Assembly (NCBI GenBank): GCA_964567685.1
Contig: CAZMNO010000003.1
Coordinates: 62,001-126,000, forward strand
Direction: 5' to 3'
From: UBA5972 sp964567685
Lineage (GTDB): Bacteria > Pseudomonadota > Alphaproteobacteria > Rhodobacterales > Rhodobacteraceae
Length of the DNA stretch: 64,000 nt
The first letter of the stretch is position 1. Every line of letters starts with the position of its first letter. Below, one piece after another: positions 24,310 through 32,828 of the stretch. The position numbers were made by a program, and so were the translations under genes. The notes under the pieces are model-generated. The model was not told the origin of the DNA, made no database searches, and worked only from the letters and a program-made list of their open reading frames with translations.

Positions 24310-26085
24310 ATGTTTGAATTCCTGTCAAACCCTGATTTCCGTGCCTTTGCCTCTCTCGCGGTGGTCGCGGTGATGTTCCTTTTGTTCCTGCGCGAGCAAT
24401 ACCCGACCGAAGTGGTGGCCATCGCCGGGGCGGCGGCCATGCTGATCCTCGGGCTTTTGCCTTATGAAGAAGCCCTGCACGTTCTTTCCAACCCGGCCCC
24501 CTGGACCATTGCAGCGATGTTCATCGTCATGGGGGCGCTGGTCAGAACCGGCGCGCTTGAGTGGTTCACTCATTTGGCTGAGGCTCAGGCCGACTCGCGC
24601 CCGGCTGTGGCTATCGGCGCACTCATGCTCTTTGTCGTTGTCGCTTCAGCCTTCGTGAATAATACACCCGTTGTCGTTGTGATGATCCCGGTCTTTGTCC
24701 AGCTGTCGCGCAAGCTTGGTATTGCGGCGAGCAAGCTTTTGATCCCGCTTTCCTATGCTGCAATTCTGGGCGGTACACTGACGCTGATCGGTACTTCGAC
24801 CAACCTTTTGGTGGATGGTGTAGCGCGCGCACGTGGGCTCGAGCCTTTTTCGATTTTTGAGATCACACCGCTGGCGATTGTGCTGGTGATCTGGGGCGCG
24901 ATCTACCTGCGCTTCGTTGCACCCCGCCTGTTGCCGGATCGCGCCAGCATGGCCTCACTGCTTTCTGACCGACGCAACATGAAGTTTTTCACCGAGGCGG
25001 TGATCCCGCCCGACAGCAACCTTATTGGCCGCGAAGTGCTGAGCGTTCAGCTGTTCAAACGCCCCGGTGTGCGCCTGATTGATGTCTTGCGAGGCGATCA
25101 GTCACTGCGCCGCAACCTCAGGGATGTTGTCCTGCAACTGGGGGACCGGGTGGTGCTCAGAACCGAAATGACCGAGCTTCTGAGCCTGCAAAGCACCAAG
25201 GAACTGAAGCGGGTGGATCAGGTTTCGGCGGTCGAAACCTCGACCGTCGAGGTGCTGATCACGCCCGGTTGCCGCATGGTCGGGCGAACGCTTGGCGCGC
25301 TGCGCCTGCGTCGGCGCTATGGCGTTTACGTGCTGGCAGTGCACCGGCGCGATCAGAATATCGGAATGCAGCTTGACGATCTTGCAGTGCGCGTCGGCGA
25401 TACCCTGCTGCTGGAAGGCGCGCCTGAGGATATCCAGCGCCTGTCGGTTGATATGGACATGGTCGATGTCGCCAAACCCACGGCGCGCGCCTTTCGCCGC
25501 AGCCATGCACCCATCGCCATTGCCGCCATTGCCGGGATTGTTCTGCTTGCCGCTTTTGGTGTCGCCCCGATCCTGCTCCTGGCAGTGCTGGCAATGGCAG
25601 CGGTCTTTGTGACGCGCTGTATCGATTCAGACGAGGCGTTTACCTTTGTCGACGGGCGCTTGCTGGCCCTGATCTTTGCCATGCTGGCCGTGGCAACAGC
25701 ACTGGAAACCTCCGGCGCTATTGACATGATCGTTCACGCCTTTGCCCCCTATATCGCTGGCCTGCCACCATTTTTCATCGTCTGGGCGATCTACCTGCTG
25801 ACCTCGTTCCTTTCCGAACTGATCAACCACGCCGTCGCCGTGGTTCTGACCCCGGTGGCCATCGGCCTGGCGCTCAACCTCGGCGTCGACCCGCGCCCCC
25901 TGGTGGTTGCGGTGATGTTCGCCGCCAGCGCCACCTTCGCCACCCCGATCAGCTATCAGACCAACATGATGGTCTACGGGCCAGGAGGGTATCGTTTTAC
26001 CGATTTTCTGAGGGTTGGCATACCGCTGAACCTGTCGGTTGGGCTAATCGCCAGCGCGCTGATCCCGGTTCTGTGGCCGTTGTGA
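24310..26085 (+). CDS. SLC13-family permease with two TrkA-C domains
   Basis: A 591-residue divalent-anion:Na+-symporter-type permease. Two membrane halves (residues ~10-210 and ~400-591) surround two cytosolic TrkA-C domains (AVIPPDSNLIGREVLSVQLFKRPGVRLIDVLRG, then EVLITPGCRMVGRTLGALRLRRRYGVYVLAVHR). Conserved sites are VNNTPVVVVMIPVF and IGTSTNLLVDG in the first half, and SELINHAVAVVLTP and TPISYQTNMMVYGPGGYRFTDFLRVG in the second. The substrate could be sulfate, dicarboxylate or another anion. A related permease lies 1.1 kb downstream on the other strand. Confidence 0.85.
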   Translation: MFEFLSNPDFRAFASLAVVAVMFLLFLREQYPTEVVAIAGAAAMLILGLLPYEEALHVLSNPAPWTIAAMFIVMGALVRTGALEWFTHLAEAQADSRPAVAIGALMLFVVVASAFVNNTPVVVVMIPVFVQLSRKLGIAASKLLIPLSYAAILGGTLTLIGTSTNLLVDGVARARGLEPFSIFEITPLAIVLVIWGAIYLRFVAPRLLPDRASMASLLSDRRNMKFFTEAVIPPDSNLIGREVLSVQLFKRPGVRLIDVLRGDQSLRRNLRDVVLQLGDRVVLRTEMTELLSLQSTKELKRVDQVSAVETSTVEVLITPGCRMVGRTLGALRLRRRYGVYVLAVHRRDQNIGMQLDDLAVRVGDTLLLEGAPEDIQRLSVDMDMVDVAKPTARAFRRSHAPIAIAAIAGIVLLAAFGVAPILLLAVLAMAAVFVTRCIDSDEAFTFVDGRLLALIFAMLAVATALETSGAIDMIVHAFAPYIAGLPPFFIVWAIYLLTSFLSELINHAVAVVLTPVAIGLALNLGVDPRPLVVAVMFAASATFATPISYQTNMMVYGPGGYRFTDFLRVGIPLNLSVGLIASALIPVLWPL

Positions 26086-26088
26086 CAA

Positions 26089-26871
26089 ATGCGTAGCCCA
26101 GAAAGAAGAAATCGCAAGATAGGAACTGCGGCCTCTGGTTGCGGGCAAGACAACAGAATGCGGGTTCCTCAATCCTGGCAGGACCGATTTGGCGAATTTA
26201 CCTTCTATTACGAGCGTATCGAACCAACTGCAAAAAGGTCGGAAGTGATAAGTGGAAGTCACGTAACTTTCTGCTTTGAAAATCCGCGGAAAGGCTATTC
26301 CTACGGATGCTCGGTTGATGACGGTATTCATATGCTGGAGATGTTAGCTGATTCAGTTCCTGAACTACCGCCATTGATTGTATTCCGGCAGCCAACACGT
26401 AAACAGAATCTGATGGTCCCCGTTTGGGGGCGATTTATCTACGATTACGAAGCAATAAACTCGGGTGCAGAGGAATTGAATGGTGAGCACAGCGCAATTG
26501 TATTGGAGGCTCAGAGAATTGGTTCGCTCATTCGCTATCCCCACAAAATGAGTTTGGAAGACCGCAAGGAATTTGAGAGGCTGTGCTTGGATGGACATAG
26601 GTTCAAAAATGAAAAGCGTTATTCTGAAACAGTTTTAACGGAGACAACTATCCGGAATACGATCCTGTATCGATCTCTCATTCACGAACTTGGCCATTGG
26701 AAACAATATTGCGACAACGTGATATTTGAGGCAACGGCTCTTGGACCGGATTGGACAACATCTTGGCAACTGCACCACAGCCAACCGGTGCAGGACAAGG
26801 AACATTTTGCACATCGTTTTGCTCGGGAAAATGCGGATAGACTGGTGGCTGCGGGTATGATCCCGTTCTAG
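26089..26871 (+). CDS. HELGH metalloprotease-like protein, unknown
   Basis: A 260-residue protein I cannot place in a named family. Residues 199-203 read HELGH in SLIHELGHWKQYC, a gluzincin-type zinc motif. An acidic/His cluster follows 34 residues later (DKEHFAHRFARENADRL; Glu238 is a candidate third ligand). The first half has a compact beta-rich look (GEFTFYYERI, SHVTFCFENPRKGYSYGCSV). No signal peptide. The start is uncertain: ATG 26089 is used, but ATG 26158 (MRVPQSWQ) may be the true one, and neither has a good Shine-Dalgarno. Composition is visibly more AT-rich than the flanking permeases, suggesting lateral acquisition. Confidence 0.6.
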   Translation: MRSPERRNRKIGTAASGCGQDNRMRVPQSWQDRFGEFTFYYERIEPTAKRSEVISGSHVTFCFENPRKGYSYGCSVDDGIHMLEMLADSVPELPPLIVFRQPTRKQNLMVPVWGRFIYDYEAINSGAEELNGEHSAIVLEAQRIGSLIRYPHKMSLEDRKEFERLCLDGHRFKNEKRYSETVLTETTIRNTILYRSLIHELGHWKQYCDNVIFEATALGPDWTTSWQLHHSQPVQDKEHFAHRFARENADRLVAAGMIPF

Positions 26872-27188
26872 TGACCTATCTTGCCGCTTTCACCATTGGA
26901 TAGTTTGTTTTCGGTGCCACCATTTGAGAAAAGCACTTTCGCGCGGAATAAAGGGCGAAGCCCGCCGCGCATCGCCGACGCGCACCCAAGCGGCGGCGAT
27001 TGGCTGAGGTAGGCGCAAGGCTGAGGAGCCCATCTGATCTGGCAAGTATAAAGTGCTGGAAAACAAGTGTCGGTTCGCCCCCGCGCGCGTCGGCAATGCA
27101 CGGCTCTGTGCCAAACTGTTTAAAACCCACTTGGATGCCAAAAGTGCCAGCCAAGGCGGCCGTCGGTATCAATCGCTCTTTGCTTGCT
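26872..27188. other. 317-bp intergenic region, possible decayed element
   Basis: It lies between the HELGH gene and the reverse-strand SLC13 gene. The middle (26940-27110) is open in several frames at once and GC-rich, unlike the preceding gene, but no protein in it resembles a known family and none has a Shine-Dalgarno. It may be a repeat element or gene remnant. No T-run hairpin is evident for either convergent gene. Confidence 0.3.
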
Positions 27189-28970
27189 TCACAACGGCCA
27201 GAACACAAGTATCGCCGGAATGCTGACCGCCACGATCAAGACCTCCAGCGGCAATCCCGTGCGCCAGTAGTCACCGAACTGATAGCCCCCGGGGCCAAGG
27301 ATCAGGGTGTTGTTCTTGTGCCCGATGGGGGTGAGGAAGGCACAGCTTGCCGCCACCGCCACTGCCATCAGGAACGGATCGGCAGAAACTCCCAGCCCCT
27401 CGGCCATGGCAATGCCGACGGGGGCTGCGACGATCGTCGTGGCGGTGTTGTTCAGAACGTCCGACAGCGTCATCGTCACCACCATCAGCACGGTCAGGAT
27501 GGCCCAGGCGGGCATGCCTTCGGTCAGCCCGATCAGCGAGCCGGCAATCAGCTCTGTCCCGCCCGAGGCTTCCAGCGCCTGGCCAAGCGGGATCATTGAG
27601 CCCAGCAGAACCACCACGGGCCATTCCACATGGCCGTAAAGCTCTGTCAGCGGCACGATCTTGGTCAGGGCATAAAGGGCGACGACCACGCCAAGGGCCA
27701 CCGGCAGGTAGACCAGCCCGAAACTCGCCGCTGCCACCGCTGCTGCAAAAAGCCCGATGGCCAGCCAGGTTTTCTCGTTCTGCGTCACATTAAGCCCGCG
27801 TTCCGCCAGCGGCAGGCAGCCGAGCCAGTCGGTAACCTCGTCGCTGGTGCTGGTGGGTGTAAGCAACAACAGGATATCGCCGGTTCTGATCTCTGTCCGG
27901 CGCACCTGTTTGGTGATCCGCCGCCCACGCCGCGAAATGCCCATCAATATGGTGTTCTTGCGCCAGTTGAGGCCAACCGCCATCGCGGTACGGCCGCGAA
28001 TGCGGGCGTTTTCCGTCACCACGACCTCGGTCACGCCCATGCCTTCGCCCGCGGCCTCAAGCCTGTCCTGACGGTCGGGATCGGCGAAATCGAGCTTCAG
28101 GGTCGTGCGCAGCTCATCCAGGGCCTCAGGCGTTGCTTCCAGTACCAGAGCATCATCGGCGCGCAATTCGCGATTGGCCGAAGTTCCGTAAAGCCGCTTG
28201 CCACCCCGGATCAGCCCAAGCAGGGCGACATCGGCCTTTTCGGCTTCTTCCGTCAGCTCCCTCAGTTTGCGCCCGATTTGTTTGCTTCCCTCAGGAACCG
28301 TCAACTCGGCGACATAGGCCGCCATATCCATCAGCTTTTCCGCCGCCCCTTCTTCGCCCCGGTGCTGGGGGATCAGCCGCCAGCCGATAGTGGCAACAAA
28401 CAAGAGGCCTGCCAGCGAAGCAACCAGCCCGACCGGCGCAAAATCGAACATTCGGAACGGCTCACCAAAGGCATCCTCGCGGATGGTAGCAATGATGATG
28501 TTGGGTGGCGTGCCGATCATCGTCACCATGCCCCCCAGAATGGTTGCAAAGGAAAGCGGCATCAGGCTGAGCCCGGCATCGCGTTTGGCTTTCTTGGCGG
28601 TCTGCAGATCAACCGGCATCAGAAGCGCCAGCGCTGCGACATTGTTCATGAAGGCCGACAAAACGGCCCCGACACCGCCCATGATGGCGATATGGCGGCC
28701 AAGCGACCGGCCCGAATCCACCAGCGACCGGGAGATCAGCTGCACGGCCCCCGAATTGACCAGACCTGCCGAGACGATCAGCACCAGCGCCACAACCAGC
28801 GTCGCCGGGTGGCCAAACCCGGAAAATGCCCTATCCGATGGCACGACGCCTGCAAGCACCCCGATCAATAGTGCGCCGAACGCGATCAGATCATACCGCC
28901 AGCGCCCCCATAACAGGAGCGCGAAAACACCGGTAAAAATCCCAAACAGCGTTATCTGGTCAGTAGTCAC
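27189..28970 (-). CDS. SLC13-family permease with two TrkA-C domains (second copy)
   Basis: A 593-residue paralogue of the permease at 24310: membrane half, two TrkA-C domains (KQIGRKLRELTEEAEKADVALLGLIRGGKRLY and ENARIRGRTAMAVGLNWRKNTILMGISRRG), membrane half. Conserved sites are MNNVAALALLMPV, IGTPPNIIIA, SDVLNNTATTIVAAPVG and TPIGHKNNTLILGPGGYQFGDYWRTG. Its anion-site sequences differ from the first copy (IGTPPNIII versus IGTSTNLLV), so the two may carry different anions. It is monocistronic, divergent from yebC. Confidence 0.85.
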   Translation of the reverse strand: MTTDQITLFGIFTGVFALLLWGRWRYDLIAFGALLIGVLAGVVPSDRAFSGFGHPATLVVALVLIVSAGLVNSGAVQLISRSLVDSGRSLGRHIAIMGGVGAVLSAFMNNVAALALLMPVDLQTAKKAKRDAGLSLMPLSFATILGGMVTMIGTPPNIIIATIREDAFGEPFRMFDFAPVGLVASLAGLLFVATIGWRLIPQHRGEEGAAEKLMDMAAYVAELTVPEGSKQIGRKLRELTEEAEKADVALLGLIRGGKRLYGTSANRELRADDALVLEATPEALDELRTTLKLDFADPDRQDRLEAAGEGMGVTEVVVTENARIRGRTAMAVGLNWRKNTILMGISRRGRRITKQVRRTEIRTGDILLLLTPTSTSDEVTDWLGCLPLAERGLNVTQNEKTWLAIGLFAAAVAAASFGLVYLPVALGVVVALYALTKIVPLTELYGHVEWPVVVLLGSMIPLGQALEASGGTELIAGSLIGLTEGMPAWAILTVLMVVTMTLSDVLNNTATTIVAAPVGIAMAEGLGVSADPFLMAVAVAASCAFLTPIGHKNNTLILGPGGYQFGDYWRTGLPLEVLIVAVSIPAILVFWPL

Positions 28971-29100
28971 GAATATTCTCCTGCTCTATCAGGCAAGCCA
29001 ATCCCATTTACCGGCAAGTTGCAACGGTTTCGGGGTCTTGAACCATGACACATGCCACCTTATGAGAAGCAGGCAGAAACAAAGTCGCACGGAGACGACC

Positions 29101-29841
29101 ATGGCAGGCCATTCAAAATGGGCAAATATTCAGCACCGCAAAGGGCGGCAGGATGCGGTACGTTCAAAACTGTTTTCCAAGCTGGCCAAGGAAATCACAG
29201 TGGCTGCGAAGATGGGCGACCCGGATCCCGACAAGAACCCGCGCCTGCGACTGGCCGTCAAGGAGGCCAAATCACAATCGGTTCCCAAGGATGTCATTGA
29301 CCGTGCGATCAACAAGGCCGTCGGTGGGGACGCCGAGAATTACGACGAAATCCGTTACGAGGGTTATGGCCCGGAAGGGGTGGCGGTGATTGTCGAGGCG
29401 ATGACTGATAATCGCAACCGCACGGCCTCCTCAGTACGCTCGATCTTTACCAAATCAGGCGGCAATCTTGCGGAGACAGGCGCCGTTTCCTTCATGTTCG
29501 AACGCAAGGGTCTGGTGGCTTATCCGGTTTCGGCGGGGGATGCAGATACGATCTTTGAGGCGGCAATTGACGCCGGAGCCGAGGATGTTGAAAGCACCGA
29601 TGACGGGCACGAGATTTACTGTGCCGATACCGATCTGCACGAGGTTTCAAGCGCACTTGAGGCAGCACTGGGCGAAAGCGAGTCCTCCAAGCTGATCTGG
29701 AAGCCGACGACAACCACACCGCTTGATCTGGACGGTGCACAAAAGCTGATGAAGCTCGTGACCGCGCTGGAAGATGACGACGATGTGCAGACCGTCACGG
29801 CCAATTTTGACATTTCCGAAGAGGTGATGGAGCAGCTTTGA
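29101..29841 (+). CDS. yebC: YebC/PmpR-family transcriptional or translational regulator
   Basis: A 246-residue protein beginning MAGHSKWANIQHRKGRQDA, the diagnostic start of the family, with AVKEAKSQSVPKDVIDRAINKAVGG and YEGYGPEGVAVIVEAMTDNRNRTASSVRSIFTKSGG. YebC proteins were described as DNA-binding regulators and more recently linked to translation of difficult motifs. An open frame extends far upstream to 28390 over the opposite gene, but the family start and a GGAG at 29092 fix ATG 29101. Confidence 0.95.
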   Translation: MAGHSKWANIQHRKGRQDAVRSKLFSKLAKEITVAAKMGDPDPDKNPRLRLAVKEAKSQSVPKDVIDRAINKAVGGDAENYDEIRYEGYGPEGVAVIVEAMTDNRNRTASSVRSIFTKSGGNLAETGAVSFMFERKGLVAYPVSAGDADTIFEAAIDAGAEDVESTDDGHEIYCADTDLHEVSSALEAALGESESSKLIWKPTTTTPLDLDGAQKLMKLVTALEDDDDVQTVTANFDISEEVMEQL

Positions 29842-30429
29842 GCGCCCTGATTTTTGTGACGGCGGTGCGGGAAGAGGGTTTGCTGGTCCGGCGGGCCCTG
29901 TCGGATGTCACGGGATGAATTTTCGGCCCGGCAATTGGTTGGGTTTAATTATTTGGCAAGTGTTGCGGGCTTGTTGCCCAAGCGAATTTACTGTACCGAT
30001 TACCACAATTCGATAAACAGCGGTTTGCAATTCCGCACAAAAAACACTCTCTAACATATTGATAATAGGAAATGAACTAGTGGACTAGTGGACTGGTGTG
30101 CCGGTCTATCGGTTGACCGGTCCATTGGTGTATTGATCGACTGGCAGACCGGTGTGTTAACAGACCGGCAGACTGGTATTGAGGAGAACTGGCGGGCAAT
30201 GCACGGGACGGCAAATTGATCTGCCGTCTTGTTGTGATGGCGCTAAGTAGGCCGGGGTCATAGCAGAGGGCAGGTCGCTCAGCTCTATGGCTAATCGCTC
30301 GCGGGATCAGTCAACTTGCAGGATCGGGGCACCCCCGCAATCCCCCAGGTGACCAAATACAAGCAAACCGCTGGCTCCATTTTCGCCACCAGAAAGATTG
30401 CCCGCAAAATCCAGGCCCCTTAAGCAGGT
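29842..30429. other. 588-bp non-coding gap between yebC and the TPR-sulfotransferase gene
   Basis: It is bounded by two stop codons (convergent genes). The first part holds an AT-rich stretch (29930-30070), then the degenerate repeat at 30076-30180, then GC-rich sequence. No gene with a plausible Shine-Dalgarno, tRNA or strong terminator is recognisable. The gap is unusually large for this window. Confidence 0.5.
30076..30180. repeat. Degenerate short repeat built on GACYGGT/GACTAGT
   Basis: About 105 bases consist of closely spaced variants: GACTAGTG near 30083, GACTGGTG at 30091, then CCGGTCTATCGG, GACCGGTCC, ATTGGTGT, GACTGGCA, GACCGGTGTG, GACCGGCA and GACTGGTA. The unit is roughly 8-12 bases and alternates orientation (ACCGGT is self-complementary), so it can form many small hairpins. 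No cas genes or constant-length repeats exist, so it is not CRISPR. Confidence 0.55.
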
Positions 30430-32172
30430 TCAGCCCGAGATCGCCAATCGTTCGCGCAAAGGCTCAAGCTGGCGTTCATAGGCTTTCCAGACATCCGAAC
30501 TGCCGGTATACATCTTTCGCCGCACCTGCTCGCCACTTGCGGTACGCACTGAACGATCCGTCTGGTGAAACTCCAGGCACTGATCCTCCCAGTCCAGCCC
30601 CAGAAATTCCAGCAGCTGCCGGGTTTCGCTCTCCTGGTATTCGGTAAGCGCTTCATAGTTAAGCGTCAGGATATTTTCGCCGAAATGTTCCTGCCAGAAG
30701 GCCATGATATCGCTATAAATTGCATGATAATCCGCCAGATCATCGAGATCATAGGCAAAGCCATTGCCAGCACCTGCAAACCGACGTTTGAACATGGAAA
30801 AACAGGTCGCCATCGGGTCACGTTTGACGTGCACGATCCTGACGCCCTCAAACATGGCCACAAGAAACCCGACCCACTTGAAATTCAAAGGCATCTTGTC
30901 GGTTATGATGTCTTCCTCAACCCCAAGATCATGAAGGCGCTGAAGATAAGCATCACGTGCCCGCAGCAATGTCGCGTCGTCAATCTCGTCAACGGGCGGA
31001 GAGAGCGGATCAAGTGGCACGATCCGGTTCATCAACTCCCCGATTCTGTGAAGCTCCCCGGCACCGTGAACCGTTGAATGGCTGGCGATGATCTGCTCGA
31101 CCAGCGTTGTGCCGGAGCGGGGCAGGCCGACAATGAAGATCGGTTTCTTGCGAGAGGCAGGTGCCGGGGTATCGACGACTGGTAGGGGGCCGTCTTCAAA
31201 ACAAGCCTTGATCGCTTCAATCTGCTGTCTGGTGTCCTCTATGTCAAAAGGATAGGTCTCTTTTCGCAACCCATTTGCCTTTACCAGCGTTTCAAACGAA
31301 CGTTCGGTATCGCCGGTGTCTTCATAGGCTTTGGCCAGAGCAAATCCGAGCGGAAACCTGTCTTTCGGGCTTTGCCCGGGTTTTGCCAGCAAGGTTTCCA
31401 TCTGTCCGATCCGGGGGTCACCGGCGCTGTAAGTGACAAGATCACTCAGGTTGCAATGCACTTCAGCCACGTTGGGGTTAAGCTCGATTGAGCGGGCAAA
31501 ACACTCAGCAGCCTTTTCCGGTTCACCGGCAAATCTGTAGATGCCGCCAAGATTGTTGTAGACATCCGCCGCGTTCGGATTGATCTCAAGCGCCTTTTTG
31601 AGGCTTTCAATGGCCTCATCCGTCTGGTTCATCAGGTCCAGAAGCAGCCCCAGATTGGTATGGGCCGCGACATAGGCTGGCCTGAGGGCAATGGCACGCC
31701 TGATATGGGTCAGCGCCAGTTCATACTGGCCGCTCAGACGATATGCGATCGAGATATTGAGATGCGCCTCGGGATAATCCGGATAGGCTTTGAGCGCGCG
31801 TTTGCAGGCCTCGCGCGCGTGATCAAGCTGTTCGGTTTCAAAATAGCAGGTCGCCAGAAAATTATGCAGAACCGGCTCTTCAGGATAGGCGGTTGACAAC
31901 AGCCGGGCTTCGGTAAGCGCTTCGATCAGTTTGCCTTCGGCGCGCTGGGCGAACATGCGATCAACCATGGCCTGGGTCAGTTCGGGGCGCTCGAGCTTTG
32001 CCTGTTTCTGCCTGAGTGCGCCAAGGCCCTCCTGCGCTCGGTTGTTTTTTGGAAACTTCTCAAGGATTGCAGAGTAATATTCCTGCGCCTGATCAAATTC
32101 GTCGCGCCGAAGATGCTTTTCAGCCAGCGCCAGTGTGCGCTGAACATTCAGGGGTTTCTGCTTGGTTTTCAT
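30430..32172 (-). CDS. Tetratricopeptide-repeat sulfotransferase
   Basis: A 580-residue protein. Residues ~1-245 are TPR repeats (e.g. PDYPEAHLNISIAYRLSGQYELALTHIRRAIALRPAYVAAHTNLGLLL and NAADVYNNLGGIYRFAGEPEKAAECFARSIELNPN). The C-terminal ~290 residues are a sulfotransferase: 5'-phosphosulfate loop PIFIVGLPRSGTTLVEQIIASHS, 3'-phosphate motif VRIVHVKRDPMATCFSMFKR, and DKMPLNFKWVG. It would move sulfate from PAPS to an unknown acceptor. No signal peptide. The layout is common in marine alphaproteobacteria. Monocistronic. Confidence 0.85.
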   Translation of the reverse strand: MKTKQKPLNVQRTLALAEKHLRRDEFDQAQEYYSAILEKFPKNNRAQEGLGALRQKQAKLERPELTQAMVDRMFAQRAEGKLIEALTEARLLSTAYPEEPVLHNFLATCYFETEQLDHAREACKRALKAYPDYPEAHLNISIAYRLSGQYELALTHIRRAIALRPAYVAAHTNLGLLLDLMNQTDEAIESLKKALEINPNAADVYNNLGGIYRFAGEPEKAAECFARSIELNPNVAEVHCNLSDLVTYSAGDPRIGQMETLLAKPGQSPKDRFPLGFALAKAYEDTGDTERSFETLVKANGLRKETYPFDIEDTRQQIEAIKACFEDGPLPVVDTPAPASRKKPIFIVGLPRSGTTLVEQIIASHSTVHGAGELHRIGELMNRIVPLDPLSPPVDEIDDATLLRARDAYLQRLHDLGVEEDIITDKMPLNFKWVGFLVAMFEGVRIVHVKRDPMATCFSMFKRRFAGAGNGFAYDLDDLADYHAIYSDIMAFWQEHFGENILTLNYEALTEYQESETRQLLEFLGLDWEDQCLEFHQTDRSVRTASGEQVRRKMYTGSSDVWKAYERQLEPLRERLAISG

Positions 32173-32333
32173 GGGGGTCGTCTGGTCCGAAATCTGGGGT
32201 CACAGGCCAGCATAACGATCCGCGCCACAGGGTGCAAACCGATGTATGGCTTTGGCGAACAAGTTGAGACCGCGCGTTCAGGCCTTCATCTGCCGATCAG
32301 ACTCACAATCCATATGTCGCGGGCCTGTCGTCC

Positions 32334-32702
32334 TTAATCGTAATAGATTTCATTGTCGCCCAGATAGACATTCGAAGCGGCGCAGATATCAATGGAAATC
32401 GAGTCGTCAACGACCTCGCCACCACCGTCACCGAGCCAGCCGACAGCAAACAACTGGTCACACGCCCCGGTATCGGCATTGAACTCGGCCCGCCCGTTCT
32501 GCCCGGGCATGATTTGCGCACCACCCAGCCAGTTGCCGCTCCAGCCCGATCCGTCATTGGTGTAAAATCCAACGACGACATTATTGGTCGTGTCGTTGTA
32601 AATCTGGAAATACCCTTCGGACCCTGTGCCCTGGGCCAGCGCCGTTCCGGTAGATGATGCCACCAACGCAGCGGCAAGAAATGTGGATTTGATGAATGAC
32701 AT
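32334..32702 (-). CDS. Small secreted protein, unknown function
   Basis: A 122-residue protein with a clear signal peptide (MSFIKSTFLAAALVASSTGTALAQG, cleavage after ALA). The mature part is acidic and Gly/Asn/Trp-rich (GYFQIYNDTTNNVVVGFYTNDGSGWSGNWLGG), with two Cys (DTGACDQLF and IDICAAS) likely forming a disulfide. It starts at 32702 with AGGGAG just upstream; the frame is open to 32807. Unrecognised; the periplasm or outside is the likely location. It is divergent from a DMT transporter. Confidence 0.68.
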   Translation of the reverse strand: MSFIKSTFLAAALVASSTGTALAQGTGSEGYFQIYNDTTNNVVVGFYTNDGSGWSGNWLGGAQIMPGQNGRAEFNADTGACDQLFAVGWLGDGGGEVVDDSISIDICAASNVYLGDNEIYYD

Positions 32703-32828
32703 GATCACTCCCTCTTCTGTAGGTCTATCCGCCAATGGCGCATTTCCTTTGAAATAGACCGGTATTCGCGCTTGCGCACAAGGGTTTTCTGGGATGTTCT
32801 CTGGCATTGAAAAGAAACGGCAACGAAC

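Noticed and set aside
27630..28871. 413-codon open frame antisense to the second SLC13 permease
   Set aside because: The composition is Arg/Gln/His-rich shadow sequence, and the permease on the other strand is clearly real.
30076..30180. CRISPR array
   Set aside because: Units are short, variable and not separated by unique spacers; no cas genes are present.
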